DNA of 64,000 nt from Blasia pusilla (taxonomy: Eukaryota; Marchantiophyta; Marchantiopsida; Blasiales): NCBI GenBank assembly GCA_050084515.1, contig CM114272.1:26908001-26972000 (forward strand), read 5' to 3'. A program made the translations under genes and the position numbers. The notes under the pieces are model-generated. The model was not told where the DNA came from, made no database searches, and saw nothing but the letters and a program-made list of their open reading frames with translations. Position 1 is the first letter of the stretch. Every line of letters starts with the position of its first letter. Shown one piece after another: positions 12,120-24,826 of this stretch.

Positions 12120-14150
12120 TCTATAAATGGTAAATAAATCAAACTCCTGCGGCCCAAAGGGTCAAAAGGCTAAAAAACACATCATAAGAAATACACTGAA
12201 TCAGGAGAAGAACCTATAAGCCTTATCCTAGCCAATGTCTAGAACACTTGAGTGATAAATAATGATATCCCTAATATAACAACCTAACTGATAAGACACT
12301 AGTTGTAGTAAATAATAGAAATTCCCCACATTTATTTTATGAGCTAGTCTAGTCTCTTCATACCAAGGACATGTAACAAATACATGCTCATACTCTTCAT
12401 CATCAATAATTCCTATGTCACATAACCTATATATTTGTTTGCTTCTATCAATGTTGAGCCATCATCCTTCCTCAATTCCTAGTCTATGAGATCCAGTCCG
12501 ATGTCGTGCGATATTGTAACGTGAGAAAGTGGAAATCTCGCAAGTAGGTACCCTTGTTCATAATATATAAGCATAGGATTAACATGAAGTTAATAATACT
12601 CAATTTTCGTATGCGGGGTGCTCCAAAGAGTGTTGAGAAATTTCTTTTGTAGATGCTCACAGAATGCCGTCTGTTTCAAGTCCTAATCCTTTTCAGCCAC
12701 ATTCCACTTTGTAGCCCAATTCCCCACATCTATAATCCATCCTATGGAGCATGTGCTCATAACGCTTGATGAGGGAGGCAAGAAATATCAAGAGATCTCA
12801 CCCTTGCGATATAAGTGATGGTGAAGTAGAGAGCTTTTGCCTCAAGAGGAAGATGATATGTTTCCGCAAGAAGAATAGCATAAGAAGTTTGGCTTCTCAT
12901 GCCCAATTCTTTGTTTAGAAAGATCTTTTGCTCCCTCTCTAGGCTCTCTGAACTTGTCTTCTTACAAGTAGGGCCCCAAACTTAGGTTCCATACAAGACA
13001 AGAAGGAGAACTTAGCTCCTAAATAAGAACTTCCTAAGATTCCAAGATACAAGATGAGCTTTTCTACACCGATTTAAAAATGAATATAGAGCTTTGTAAC
13101 ATGCTTCTACTCTCTTTTGAAGGCAAAGTGCCCAACTATAGTCATGAGAGAGATCAATGTCTAGGTACTTATAACTCTTCACTTGTTCTAATACCCACTA
13201 TAATGACTTTAGACTTATCCATGTTAACTTCCATCTAATTCTTCGTATAAAAACTTTCCTAAGTGTCGAGATATTTTTGTAAACGAACGTCATCACGTGC
13301 TAGTAATATGATATTGTTTGCATGTAATAAAGCTTTGATAACAAAGTCTCCAAGCTTTACATCTTTACTTTCACATTCCCTCCAACCACTTTTCAATGTC
13401 ATCTATGAAAACTTCAAAATATACTAGGGGAGAGAGGATAATCTTGAATGATTCTAATGGTACTCAAGATCTGTTGAGTTTGTGAATCTTTGATTTTGGC
13501 CTGAACGGATTAGTACAATGTGGCCACAACAGTTAGGAGATTTTTTGGAACTCTAATGGTTTGCACCCTATCCCATAAGAGCTTACGAGATACTATATCA
13601 AAAGCTTTCTTGAGATCGATGAAACCATAAAAAAAAGCTTTCTCATTATCCTTATATTTCTCCTATAGGACACGTAAGGCCAAGATATGGTTGATGGTGA
13701 TGTATGTTGGTAAAAAACGACCTTCGACTTGTGCTCTCTTTTGGAAAGACTCTGTCCATTTGCTAAACTTTGACTCCACCAATTTTCCAAAAAGCTTGGC
13801 AAAAACACTATCCGCCATGATAGTACGATAGTTTATCACCAAATCCTTTCTTCCTAATTTGTGAATAGGAATAATCTCCCATAGTGACCAAGTAGTTGGA
13901 AAATCATAAATAGTAGCATCTCCAAGTACTTTGTTGAGGATCGGCCCAATAGAATCCCTTCCCTATTTGAGAAGTTCAACGGAAAGACCATCCAAATTTG
14001 TGCATTTTCCATTTGCTAGTTTTCTAAGTTTAGTCATGACCTCAACTTTAGAGAATAATCCTAATATGCCTTCACAGCAGGGCATAGATATAGCATGGAT
14101 CATATGGATTCTAAATTCCTATGTCATGGATCCAAAATTCCTATTGATCT
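12120..14150 (-). pseudogene. LINE (non-LTR) reverse transcriptase relic
   Basis: Read on the minus strand across several frames, the sequence is a LINE-type RT. Upstream is a block like 'GPILNKVLGDA...FPTTWSLWEIIPIHKLGRKDL..NYRTI'. It is followed by FYGFIDLKKAFDIVSRKLLWD (about 13650-13590, with the first catalytic Asp) and a PLSP-like segment with a degenerate catalytic box near 13300. The downstream end (about 12530-12330) matches the C-terminal zf-RVT-like tail of plant LINEs (IARHRTGSHRLGIEEGWW..., then C and H spaced as in 'RLCDIG...EYEHVFVTCPWYEE'). Many stops and frameshifts make it a fossil. Ends and target duplications are not recognisable. Confidence 0.82.
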
Positions 14151-14221
14151 TCCTTATTGTTGTAAATAATGTTCAATGTTAGATCTAACTTGTTAAAAGG
14201 AATTATTGTTGGAGCAATTGT

Positions 14222-14650
14222 ACTCATGCGCATATATATCACTACACAACAAAAATTATTATTACTAAATACACACACAAACACATGAAATACCATATTT
14301 ACTCATAACATCTAAATATCAAGACAGTTATGTACCAAAATATCTCCAATAAATCACAAGCATTCAAATGTCTTACAATATGCACATAAACTACATTTCT
14401 CTCTCTCTCTCTCTCCTTCCTATTGAGAGGCTTGGGTTACTCATAAGGCAAGTAGGCCCATAGCCTTGCTGCCTTATGCCAAGAGGTTCAACAATGAGAG
14501 AATGAGTTCCAAAGCTCTCTCTCCTTCAATCGATCCCCTGCCCTCTCCCAAGTTCTCTCCATGATAAATTATGCTCCCATGTCACGTCCTTGGCTCTTGA
14601 CTTGGTGTAGGAAGTCAAGTGTTACTAGTAGAAAACATACAATTTAAACC
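14222..14650. repeat. Solo LTR related to the Gypsy-II LTR
   Basis: From 'catgcgcatatatatcactac' to the 'ggctcttgacttggtgtagg' block near 14620, the sequence is collinear with the Gypsy-II LTR at 50426-50840. It includes 'ccaaaatatctccaat', 'gagaggcttgggttac', 'atgccaagaggttcaacaa' and 'gctctctctccttca'. Similarity fades after about 14640, and no gypsy coding sequence is attached, so it is an old solo or truncated LTR. A (CT)n run lies at 14399-14417. Confidence 0.85.
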
Positions 14651-16760
14651 CATATATTTGTGACTTTTGTTACTAAGAGTCATTTGAATTACATTGAGTT
14701 ACTCTAGAACCAATCAATTGACTCGAGAATCACTCGCAAGATGGTTTAGTCACAATTAGTGACTAGTGTAAACTTAGAGAGGGGGAAGGGTTTAAGATCT
14801 GGGTGGAATGAGTAATCATTACTTAATTCCAATACCAATCCGCAATCACGAAAGGGTTTTAGACTTTGAACAAAAAATTCCATATTTGTATTATTTTTCT
14901 AGAAGTATACGTTACATGCTAAAATTTCAGATATACGGTAAATGGATGAAAGGATATGCATGATGCAAGGGTAGAAACTATATAAGTGGAAGCTAATGAA
15001 ATACTACTTAGGTAACTAAACCTTATAATCTTATTGTTTATGAAGGGGTTATTCAAGATTTGGGATATAGGGCAATAAGGTCGTTTTAGAGGAAGGGCAT
15101 GGGTTTAGTGTATTGGACGTAAAAGCCACGTCTGCCATTTTTTAATAAAAAATTCTTGCGCTTAGCTTAATGTCATTCTCATTCGAGCCTACATTCGTGT
15201 CAAACGTGCTTCTCTTCTCTACGCTTGATGTGAGTGCGCATTGAGGGCATTTAGCTCTTACTTTGCTTTTTTTGGTCTGCTTTCAGATCATGCTTGATCA
15301 TCTCCATTCACAGTTTGCGCACGAGGATTTGTATTTCCCATGCAGTAGGTTTGGAGCGTTGTCGTATAATAAAATCATCCACTATGTAAACTCCTCTATA
15401 ATGAAGTGTTAGAGAGAGTTTTATTAGTATTAAGTAAATTAGCCTAGGAAAATGAAATTTCCATGTTTAAACCTCTTTAGGGTAGCTCATTTGTATAGGA
15501 TCCACTTTAGAAAAAGAGGTAATCAATAAAATATGGATTAATAAAAGTAAAGTTGTGGGATTCGTGCTTTAATGAAAGAAAAACAAAAATAGTCTTGGTT
15601 GGTGGTTAGGATAGTTTGGAAGATATGAAGTGAGTAAAGGAGGATATTTTGGAAGAGATAAGAGGTAATCTATTTATGTCAAAATGTGATTGGCTAAGCC
15701 TTGAGAGGAAGCCATGTGGCACAAGATAAGACTAGCCATATTTCGTACTCCTTTGGATCCCTTGTGAGTATATAAAAAGGAGGGATCTTCAAGGGTTCAT
15801 CACCTTCTACTTCACATCTTGAGTTTTCTCGTGTCATTCTTGAGTGGATGGCTTTAGGAATGCTTGCTCTTCCAATGAGAGTGGATTACCCATCTTGGGA
15901 GAGTAACTTGACCATGGTCTATTTTTTGAGAGGATTCTAGAGTGTGATATATGTGTAGATGAGAGACTTGTCACCTTAGGGGAGTTTAGTCATAATAGAA
16001 ATAGTGGATGGTTAGGCTTGTTATTTTCCCAATGAGAGTGGATTACCCCAATTTAGAGGAGAGTAGAGGATGTCTGTCAAGTATGGATAGGGATGGAGCA
16101 CGAGTTATGCCCCATTTTCCTTTCCTTAACTTGTACCGCGTCAAGATTCTCTTTGTAGATAGACACTTGTTCACTCGCTATCTAGTTTATCACTTTGGGA
16201 AGGCGTTCTCCATCAACCAACAAAGTCCGAGGGCCATGCAATGGTGGGAATATACAATCATAGGAGGTGTTTTATGTATGATCTCTCTGCATCATAAGAG
16301 GGCACCGATGCAGTTATGGTGACTCAAAAAGCTTGAAACTTTTCCAAGGTATGTCAAATTAGGGTTAAAGGCTTAAAGGAGGGAGCAATAAATGGAAGAT
16401 GGTTTCGGTGATTGGTATTTTTAAATCCAAATTGGAGAGGGAAAAGGAAAATCGGAAGATTTAAGTGGTTCAAAAGGGTCTTATAGCTATTCTTGCAAAG
16501 TGCTAGCTCCATCCAACGGTGACAGAAAGTTTTGAGGTATAACGAAAGAAAATATGAACACCACCAACAAGAATACCCCTTGTGAGATTGTAGTTCTTCC
16601 TTTGGGTGTAATATTTTGGAAGAACTTCACCCTTGGTCATATTAAAATCTTGAAATGACCCAAAGAAGATGGGACTGGTTGCCGAGAGCAAAGATCTTTG
16701 TTTTCCGAAGGAATTTTCGCTTTGGAGATCCATTTCAAAAAACACATTGAAATCAAGAAA
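14651..16760. other. Non-coding; possible old transposon remnants
   Basis: No gene identified. A direct repeat of 'ccaatgagagtggattaccc' occurs near 15875 and 16030. A frame at 16008-16322 (plus, 104 codons) has no recognisable domain and overlaps that repeat. A TATA-like element is listed separately. Confidence 0.5.
15769..15778 (+). promoter_or_regulatory. Candidate TATA box
   Basis: TATATAAAAA sits between a CCAAT-like region ('tgtgattggct', ~15687) and a 'cttcacatcttgag' start-like segment ~40 bp downstream. The arrangement looks like an LTR or gene promoter, but no coding sequence follows that I can recognise. Confidence 0.3.
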
Positions 16761-16769
16761 ATGAATTAT

Positions 16770-16960
16770 AAAAATAACCCTAAACTAACTCTACACCCAA
16801 AACTAAACCCTCAACTCCATATTAAACCCTAAACCTTATACTTTACCCTTAACCCCAAAGTAAATCCTAAATTTTACTTGAAACCCTCAACCCCAACCTT
16901 TACCCAAATCAATTAAACCTTAAATTAAATCCTAAATTAAATCCCAAACCCTGTCTCCTC
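16770..16960. repeat. Degenerate telomere-like tract
   Basis: About 190 bp of imperfect repeats around CCCTAAA and CCTTAAA ('aaccctaaact', 'attaaaccctaaacctt', 'aaaccctcaacccc'), the plant telomere-type heptamer in decayed form. It is an interstitial tract, not a chromosome end. Confidence 0.7.
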
Positions 16961-17026
16961 CTTCCCTTCATTTCTTTTTCCTTCCTTTTTACGTTTTGGC
17001 GTACGTCGCTCCAACTTTCATGCCTC

Positions 17027-17215
17027 TTGGATTCCCTTCCTTCTACTCAAACTTCAAGCTCCCACGTTATGCCTCGGATTCCCTTCCTTCCGCTCGGCCT
17101 TTGTTGCTCCCGCATTATGCCTCGGCCGCCCTTCCTTTCACTCGGCCTTCATCGCTCCCACGTTTTGCGCTGGTTGCCCTTCCTTCCTTCCGCTTGGCCT
17201 TCGTTGCTCCCGCCT
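17027..17215. repeat. ~47-bp tandem repeat
   Basis: About four imperfect units built from 'cccttccttc(c)gctcggcc' and 'ttgctcccgcattatgcctcgg'. The region is locally GC-rich compared with its surroundings. The open frames across it (both strands) are explained by the repeat. Confidence 0.75.
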
Positions 17216-18211
17216 TGCTATCGTGGCACTCCCTACAAGTTTGCACGCATAAAAAGTCCGTGTCCGCGGACATATGTTTGTCCCCAGGACGAACATGTCC
17301 GTGCGGGCCCGTGCACACCGAGCAATCCGCCCTTTCCTGGCCAGTGCGCGTCATGCCCGACCCATGTTTTTCTGTCGAACGTTCATCGCGGACAAATTGG
17401 GTTGCGTCGCGCCCTCTGATTTATTGCTTTGGGCCTAGCCCGCATGCCGGCTTTGTGGCCCACGACGGAGCCCGCATACAGGCTCTAGGGCACACAAGCC
17501 CCCGCCCCTCAGGCCCGTGAGCCCCCGCCCCAAGGGGCCCACAAGGGGTCCCAAAAATGTAATATGGGGAGGTTTAAGAGTTAATTACCTAATTAACCCT
17601 TATTTTCCCTATTTATCTAGTTTTTTAGTGATATTTTGGATTAGGCTCCAAATTTGTATGGTGCCTTGAGAGTTAAGGGATTTCAAGGTTACTAGTAATT
17701 TTGGAGAAATCCCTTGGGTGCCTTTTGGGAGTACTTGGATTATATTTGGGACCAACTTGGATATTTTGCGCTCCTTGTTGCATCTAAAATAAACTCCAAA
17801 TGACTTCAGATTAGGTGAGTGTTTGTAAGTGTGGAAATCTCTTGTTTCACTAAACTTGTTCGGTGATTTTTAGATTTGGCATTCATAGACCCGAGTATTT
17901 TGACTTGTTCCATTGGTTCTCCTTAGCACACATCAAGGATGTGGAGGGGATCAAGGAACCTTGTCTAAACACGCCTATATCTACCTATTCCCTTTGAGAG
18001 CCCAACCCTAAACTTCCATCATTCACGCGCTAGTACAATCTGAGCCATTGTTTTAGCATCTCAGGTCATTCTCTTTTTGGTATTTTCTTATCTCAACCCA
18101 TACATTTCTCTCCCTTGTATTTTTAAGATATTATTATCTCCTTCATCTGAAGGAAATGTCTAGTGGGGTTGGGTCACCAAGAGCGGGAGAGAACCGAAAT
18201 AAGTCCGACGT
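17216..18211. other. Non-coding spacer upstream of host gene
   Basis: Starts GC-rich (to ~17550, with several runs of Cs and Gs), then becomes AT-rich. I see no gene or clear repeat family. Confidence 0.5.
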
Positions 18212-18322
18212 CGGTGCCAAGAGGCAAAAAGCAATTATGAAGAATGATTTCAACATGACCGAAAGTCGTTGCCAAGAGGCAAAGAGCAATTATGAGGAAT
18301 GATTTCAACATGACCGAAAGAC
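18212..18322. repeat. 55-bp tandem duplication
   Basis: Two adjacent copies of a 55-bp unit beginning 'g(g/t)tgccaagaggcaaa' and ending 'tttcaacatgaccgaaag', differing at a few positions. Confidence 0.85.
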
Positions 18323-18943
18323 ACGCATACTAGTCTCTCTTAGTGGGAGTGTGATGTAATCCGAATGACCTACTTATATTCTAACCATGGAGCGTTCGAC
18401 GGAAAAGGACGGGAAAATCCCACGGGACGCCACTTGACACGCCCTAATGCAACGGTGAAGACTGTAGAGTCAGAGTAGGCTTTCCATGGAAACTTGGAAA
18501 GTGAGAGGGCAGGGACATCTCGAGTGTTCGTGCGTGCGGCAATGGATGCGAGCTGCTTACGTGTTGGTACTATTTTCCACAATTGCTGAAATATTTCTGT
18601 TTCGGCTGCCAAACGAGGCCAGGCAACCTTAAGATTGGCGTACTCCTGCTGTGGACCAGGGCTCACCAGGAAATCGCAAGCGCGGCTGCCTGTTAATCCA
18701 GAATCTACATCCACGGACTGGCGCCCTTCGCGTTGCCAGGCACGGGTATGAATTCTACCGGCATCTCCGGCAATAGATGCGCTTGACGCATAGTTTCTTT
18801 GGGATGCCTGTGTAAGGTTTTCTTGGTTGTTTGGCTGCACGAGGGATGACGTTTGGAGGCGGAACTGTGAGGTCTCTTGATTCGGAGATTTGATCAATGA
18901 TGTGAGAAATTATCGGCTGTTTTTAACAGATCGCGTTTGGGAA

Positions 18944-21900
18944 ATGGATGCGAGTGATCGCGCAAAGAGGCGGATTAGCCAGCTTGCTGGCCATATGAGA
19001 GGAAACTCTGGTATTGAAGATCAAGCTTGGCTTGTTTCCGGTGGTTCACTTTGTGCTGTTGTAAGTTTGCACTTTCCACCGCAACGGATGTCACGAGAAT
19101 GCAATCTTGTGGATAGGTCCTCATTTGGGAGTTGGTCTCAATTGCTGTTTGTTTTGGTCGGAGTAGTTGGTTGGGCCTTTTAAGTTCAAAATGTATATCA
19201 ATGTTCCTAGTTTTTAGATAGTGCTCATGCATCCTGTCCCGACTCCCGACATAGTCAATCATTTTTGACATTGCGATTTTGTAGACGAAATTTGACACAC
19301 TTTTTACAGGTGTGTAGCGCCAGTATCAGTTCGGGTTTACCCCGTAGAGACAGTCGTGCACAGTTTGCTCGGCAAGCAAGTGACAGCCATGGTCCATACA
19401 TGCAGCAAGTGAAACTGAAGCAGGTTCGTATACCAGTAATTCAAGGTCTGTTTGGGTTTGGCTTTCGCTTCATCGGTATGTTTGCTTAGCAGCAATTTCT
19501 CAAGGAGTGGTTTTACTATCTTCATTTTACTTCGTGATTCGGTTCATCTTACTGTAGGAGGATTTGCAGGTTTCTCATGCCGCGAAGAATGAGGATCGTC
19601 TTCCGCTTCCTTCATCAGCTTTGGGACCTGAGAGAATCGATGAATCTCCTATCTCATCGGTTGGAAGGAGCAAACAAGAATCTACAGACATATCGGGGCC
19701 GAAGTTTGCAGCAGTCGCGCCTTTGTTTGGAAAACCTGCCATGAGGACTGAAACTACCGAAAAGAAGTTGGTCACTGACAATCCGGGCCCGAATCAGAAT
19801 CCTGTAGCACGGTCAAGCCCGAAAAGCCCATCTAGACCCCAGACAGAGATGACAAGTCCACAAGGAGCGTTACATGCCAAGGATGATGAAAATGGTGCGG
19901 CACGAATAAGAAAAATGTCACCGTCGGCCGCTACGATTGAGCAAACGCACAGTGACGGATTCGGTAATTTTCTGCCATCCACGTGTGAATTAGTCAGGAA
20001 AGCGGAAGAATCCAGCAAGAGTCGGGTAAAACGAAACTTGCTGATATCAAACGACTTGGGAGCGTGTATGCAAGAGAAAATTAGAGTCCCTGCTGTTGGT
20101 ACTCACTTTGAAATGAGCGCTGTTCTTCGAGCAAGGTCTAACGGGGAGCAAACGTTGCAGTGACATTGTCTCGCCTACTATAACAGTTTTCGCAATCTGT
20201 TGTCTGACGCACCTGTAGCCCAATTTGAAGAGTTCGTATTTATTGGCATTACGATGTGATGTAGCGCTGATCTGCAGACTCCGTTATTTCTAGGGTTTGA
20301 ATGGTTTCCCCGAATGGATGTTGTGGAGTCGGGAACGGCATATGTGATCACCATCGAGTTACCCGGTGTGAGTGCTGATGGCATTCATGTGGAAGTGGTC
20401 CGTGGCAGGTATTCATGCTTTCTCTTATCCTTGTGAGGAATGTCACAAAACTTTACACAAAGTTCTGTTTCCACCTCGGCACCCGTCTTCCTCTCGATTT
20501 TATTTCCCAGATGAATCTTCCTACAGATATTTGTCGCACTTGGAGGCTGTAGTGATCATGGTTTGATTGTGCGCTCTTGCTCACGCAGCATTCATGTGAA
20601 ACCCTTATCATTCCAATTCGTTTCAAGTCATGAATGGTTAGGGGAAACTGGCGAGGGTGAGTTTGAATTTCCGCTGTTCAAGTTACAAACCTTCAATAAT
20701 GTTGGATGTACTTACATATCCACCTTTGAATTTCCTTCTGGGTCGTGAGTGTGGATTGCCATTAGTTTCCCTTTATTCAACTTCAAAGTTCCACAAAACT
20801 CTTCCGAAACAGCAAGTTCAGCAATGGTGCTAGGAATACTGTTTTCTTAAAGGATTCTGTAAGAGAGGCTATACGAAACCCCACTTCCTGCAGTTGGACT
20901 CTGGTCATCGGAATTCTGCAAAATGGTTGGTGATTCGAGTTTGAGTTGCAATTTTTAAGTATCTTAAGCTTTATCAATTCTTTGACAAATTCTCGCATCG
21001 TGACCCAAAATCTATATGCACAATCTTGGGTTGCCCTGAGACATGTCACTAAGTAGGTGAGATCTGGTGAAGATGTATGTCAAAAGGTTCCAAGCAGCAT
21101 TGAGTTTGTACACTCTTACTGGTGAGGGTCCCCTCTCCATCCGTCTGCATCTTATTCCTGTTACTCCTTTGTCACTCTGCCTATGTTTGTATGTAGGGTT
21201 ATCTTTCCATGGCTTGAAGAGTTTTTCCAGGTTGACAATGTTAGAAAATAGAATATGTCTGTATGCAATTGCTATAGGCCTTGGAGAATGCAGTGATAGA
21301 GCTTTAGGCCATTGAGTCCAGGAACTGACCATGTCAAAAGTATCTGAAAACCTCTAAAGAGCAGTGTACGAAGGCTTTTCTGACTGAGTTGAATCATCAA
21401 CAGGCCTTGTGCAAGTCCCTACCAGCTACTTTCAAGAAGTCTCTGTTTGCATACTTTTCAATGGAAAGACTCGTTTTACCAACTCACTAAAGCTCTAACC
21501 TAATAAAGACGGCTCAGCAAGTCTATTTTTGCAAGTAGACATCAAGTCACAGGTAGGAATTTGCTCAGAGCGCATTAATGAAGTCCAAGAGAAGAAACAG
21601 TACATGGCCAATCTTTATTAGAAGACTTGATTGTACATGGAGATGCAATCCAAAGGGACCACCAATTATAGCATCGTTTCAACAGGATATCCACACGGAC
21701 TTTGGAGGACACGGTTTGGCAGGTCTCTTTTTGGTTATCTTCATGCACTGCTTTTTAATCTGTGAAAATGCTCACTTGATGTCCGCTCTTAAGATTTGCA
21801 GTTTCTCCTCATAATGGACCAAGATATGCTCTGGTCCCAGTGAAGCTTTGGACATTTCAGTTCTCATTCCAGCACTTATAGCCCCTATGTACCCTATCTG

Positions 21901-23053
21901 GCCTTGGGATCAGGTGGTAGGCTACACCCCATTTGGTGAGGAATTTCTCATGGCTGTGATCTCTGAAGGAACATCTCCAAATTCCTAAAGAAAAAAGTTT
22001 TATGGTGTGGGTGATCTGTACAAAACATGTTTAAGGTCATATGGTATTTTCTACTTTAGTGCCATCCACTTTCTCTCAGGTGTCATGGTCATGGATCAGT
22101 TTCTTAAGTTTTAGCAGCACTGGACAGGTGTTTTGATTCTACTGGCTGTCACTTCAGTTTACCTGTTATTGTGACCGTGTAAAGGCTTCTCACTAGAGCT
22201 TACTTCGTTTATGGACTCAATCTGCTTCTGTGAAAGTCTTCTATGTTTGAGTCATCTCTCTGTGAGTCCTAGTTGTCAGACCTAGCGTCCATGTCATTTT
22301 GTTTTCATTTTCGAGAAGAATTAGTCATCTCGCATAAATCACTAAGATTGAGAATATGTGGGTCTGTTTCTGCTGGTAGAGATGAAGGGCGATGGGGAAG
22401 GTGCAGGTGGATTACAGATGATATGCTGAGGCTGATGTTTGGGGCATTCAGTGGGTCATGGTTCAGTTCTGGTCAAAGGGGAAAGAATGTGGGGAGTGTA
22501 AATAATCCAGGGAAGAGCCACGTGAGGATGTTGCCTCCATGGCGCAAAGATCAGGAAATATATGAGTTGTCTCATGCCCAACAAAATTCTCATGGAAGGT
22601 AGGAATAGTAATCCTGAAGGATACGTTTAGATGAACTCCTTATTTCTGAATTAGACCAAGTTTAGCAGAGGGAAAATGCGACAGTCTCACAATCCCAATG
22701 CATTGTGCAGCTTGATTGTGACAGGAAGTAGGGCAACTGATTGGTGGAAGGCCAACAGCAATGGCACTAATGGGGGAGGTACAGTTTATCACCGCCGAGA
22801 ATTAGCTCAGGGCCCATACAGGGCTGTGTGGCGTCTTCCTAAGAATGGGGATATCGATGGTATAACTGCAGAATTTATGTAAGTAGCATAGGTTTTTACT
22901 GTTTATCAGAAGTGTTTCCGCAGTGGCACTGGATGCATCTGTCTTGAAATTACAGTAACGAAATTCGGAACTTGACAAGTGTCTTCTTGTGTTTACAGCG
23001 ATGGATTCCTACGGGTTCTTGTTCCAAAGATCAAGGCCATGACTTACCTGTGA
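18944..23053 (+). CDS. Hsp20/alpha-crystallin domain protein, IDM2/IDM3-like
   Basis: Six exons join in phase with GT-AG borders: 18944-19060, 19310-19423, 19558-20098, 20294-20408, 22732-22878 and 22999-23053. Together they give 363 codons including the TGA stop. The first ATG after an in-frame stop (18878) is at 18944. Residues ~1-257 are polar, Ser/Pro-rich and probably disordered. Residues ~264-360 form an alpha-crystallin domain: MDVVESGTAYVITIELPGVS, then YHRRELAQGPYRAVWRLP, and the C-terminal strand DGFLRVLVPK. This wording and the late domain position match plant IDM2/IDM3-type proteins (Arabidopsis members ~350-460 aa), which act with the IDM1 histone acetyltransferase complex in active DNA demethylation. 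Function here is inferred from similarity. It is the only intact host gene I find. Confidence 0.85.
20409..22731 (+). other. Large intron 4 of the Hsp20-like gene
   Basis: 2.3-kb intron between CAG|GTATTC and AAGTAG|GGCAAC. The phase is preserved, because the split Arg codon AG+G is restored. No embedded gene or obvious element is seen inside it. Confidence 0.75.
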
Positions 23054-24080
23054 AGCCTCTAAATGTAATGAGTGTACATTGCCAATATTTGGAGTATGAT
23101 CTATCGTTGATTAAGCCTCTCCCTGCAATGACTGTAAACTACTAAACTGGACCGTGTGGCAATCCGCAGCAAGATTGTTTCCCAGCTGTTTATAATCTCT
23201 TAGCTAGTTCTACAGAGACAGCACAATTATTATTTAAGCAGTGAATCGCACTTCATATCTAACAACTCTCTTACTTCAGAATAGAGGTTACCCTTATCAG
23301 ATTGTGGTGCGTCCCCACACACACAATCAGCTGTGATATATTGCTACACTTATCCCTGGAGACTCTCTGAGGCTTCAAAGAGCTTTTGAGTCGCCATGGC
23401 CCATGATTAATAGAAATGTTTTTTTGGTGGTATTTGTGAATTTCAGCGCAGCATCATCACATCTCTTACTGGTGTGTGCATTGATTTCTTACTTTCAGAT
23501 GTCCTCCTAGAAAAACTTCCAGGTTCTTAAAGCCAGCAGGAATTTTGCAACACATTTTATTTTATCCTGAGAAATTCTACGGCTCTTCTTATCCTCGTCG
23601 TTCATTCAAAAATATCGTCGGTTCAAGCTTCAGGTTGATAGTCATGTTGAGTCCCGATACAGGGGTAGCGGATGATGCCCGAATATTTGCATGTCGGAGG
23701 TCGGAGTCCGATTGAAGCGTTACCGATTATAATTGGACGCCTTCTTCTCCAAAGATTCACGAGTGAGCCAAATCAGGCTAAGATAACAAACAGGCAAAGG
23801 GAAAGCATATCCTGGAATTTCCCCCACGGGGTGCTGGTTACACATGGTGGAAAAGGAAGGAAGGAATCCATGAAAGAAGGTTTGTAGGGCAGAAAGCCGA
23901 CGCAAGGGAAAGAAGATAATCCAGAACATAACCAAAATCAGAGAGCCCTCCATGAGTGATATGAAAGCCCGCGCCTATTCATCCTTGGGTTAGTTAACCC
24001 GAGGTCAAGATCCGGAAGCCACGGGTTCTATTTTTTATACCAGATTAACAATTTTATTAATATCGATCATTTCACGAAAG
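23054..24080. other. 3' flank of the host gene
   Basis: Probable 3' UTR followed by non-coding DNA. No recognisable gene. Confidence 0.5.
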
Positions 24081-24084
24081 AGGC

Positions 24085-24150
24085 TTCGGCGGAGTGGATG
24101 GTATGCTCATTGGGCAAGTGTCGGGTTCAAATCCCCTCGAATCTGACCTG
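24085..24150 (+). repeat. tRNA-related (SINE-like) Pol III promoter fragment
   Basis: A box-A-like TCGGCGGAGTGG (24086-24097) is followed about 25 bp later by a box-B-like GGGTTCAAATCCC (24123-24135), as in a tRNA gene. Flanking stems do not pair into a proper cloverleaf, so it is more likely a SINE head or tRNA pseudogene. Confidence 0.4.
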
Positions 24151-24708
24151 TTTTGCATGACTTCCTCTTCAATCGTAGCCCGTGTCTAACCCTGGTGCCT
24201 CTGACATGAGGATGAATAGGCGCGAGGATATCATAGGGTCAATATTCATTACGACACGGGCCTCAAAGTATTCAGCCATTCTAGTTAAACCACCACCAAC
24301 TCATGCTTGGAAGACCCCTACAAGCTCGAAGGCTTCCCTCTACAAGATCGAGCGTGTAATGCGGGCAAGAGAATTCTAGGAGCCAGAAGGGCACATGGAG
24401 AAGGTCTCCATAAGACTACGATGAAATCAAGGCGTACCCCAAACTACAAGCAGCTCCAGATGGGGTGGCAACGCAGTTCCTATGCTGAAGAAGTGGGGAA
24501 TGGGCATTCTAAGGGCACGGGTCCCATGCATGCCCGGTCGTGGCGATCTTAGAGTTGGGTCCCATGGATAGCCATAGAGGTAGTTGTAACCTCAATTCTG
24601 CGACCAAATCATTTTTCCAGCTGACAACACAACAACAGAAATTGGTTACTCTTAATTTTTGTTGGACATTTGGTACTCGGGGTCTTCATGACGTTCGATA
24701 GTTTTTGT

Positions 24709-24826
24709 GCCCAAAAGTTTTGGGCGTAGAAAATGTGGCGACCCCCGATCGTTGCTGCGACCTCCCACCCATGGGACCCGCCTCTTAGATGGTCGCCAGG
24801 TTTTCTGCACGCAAAACTTTTGGGCG
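24709..24826. repeat. Imperfect inverted repeat (~35-bp arms)
   Basis: The left arm 24709-24743 ('gcccaaaagttttg...gtggcgacc') is nearly the reverse complement of 24791-24826 ('ggtcgccaggttttctg...cttttgggcg'). The spacer is ~47 bp. It could be a MITE remnant or a hairpin. Confidence 0.7.

Noticed and set aside
16996-17520. 174-codon plus-strand frame
   Set aside because: It spans a 47-bp tandem repeat with low-complexity Pro/Ser/Leu composition, and frames are open on both strands for the same reason.
18370-18897. 175-codon minus-strand frame upstream of the host gene
   Set aside because: No recognisable domain, and it overlaps the promoter/5' UTR of the well-supported plus-strand gene. 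Probably chance.
24085-24150. Functional tRNA gene
   Set aside because: A- and B-box-like motifs exist, but acceptor and T stems do not pair properly and no anticodon loop can be drawn with confidence.
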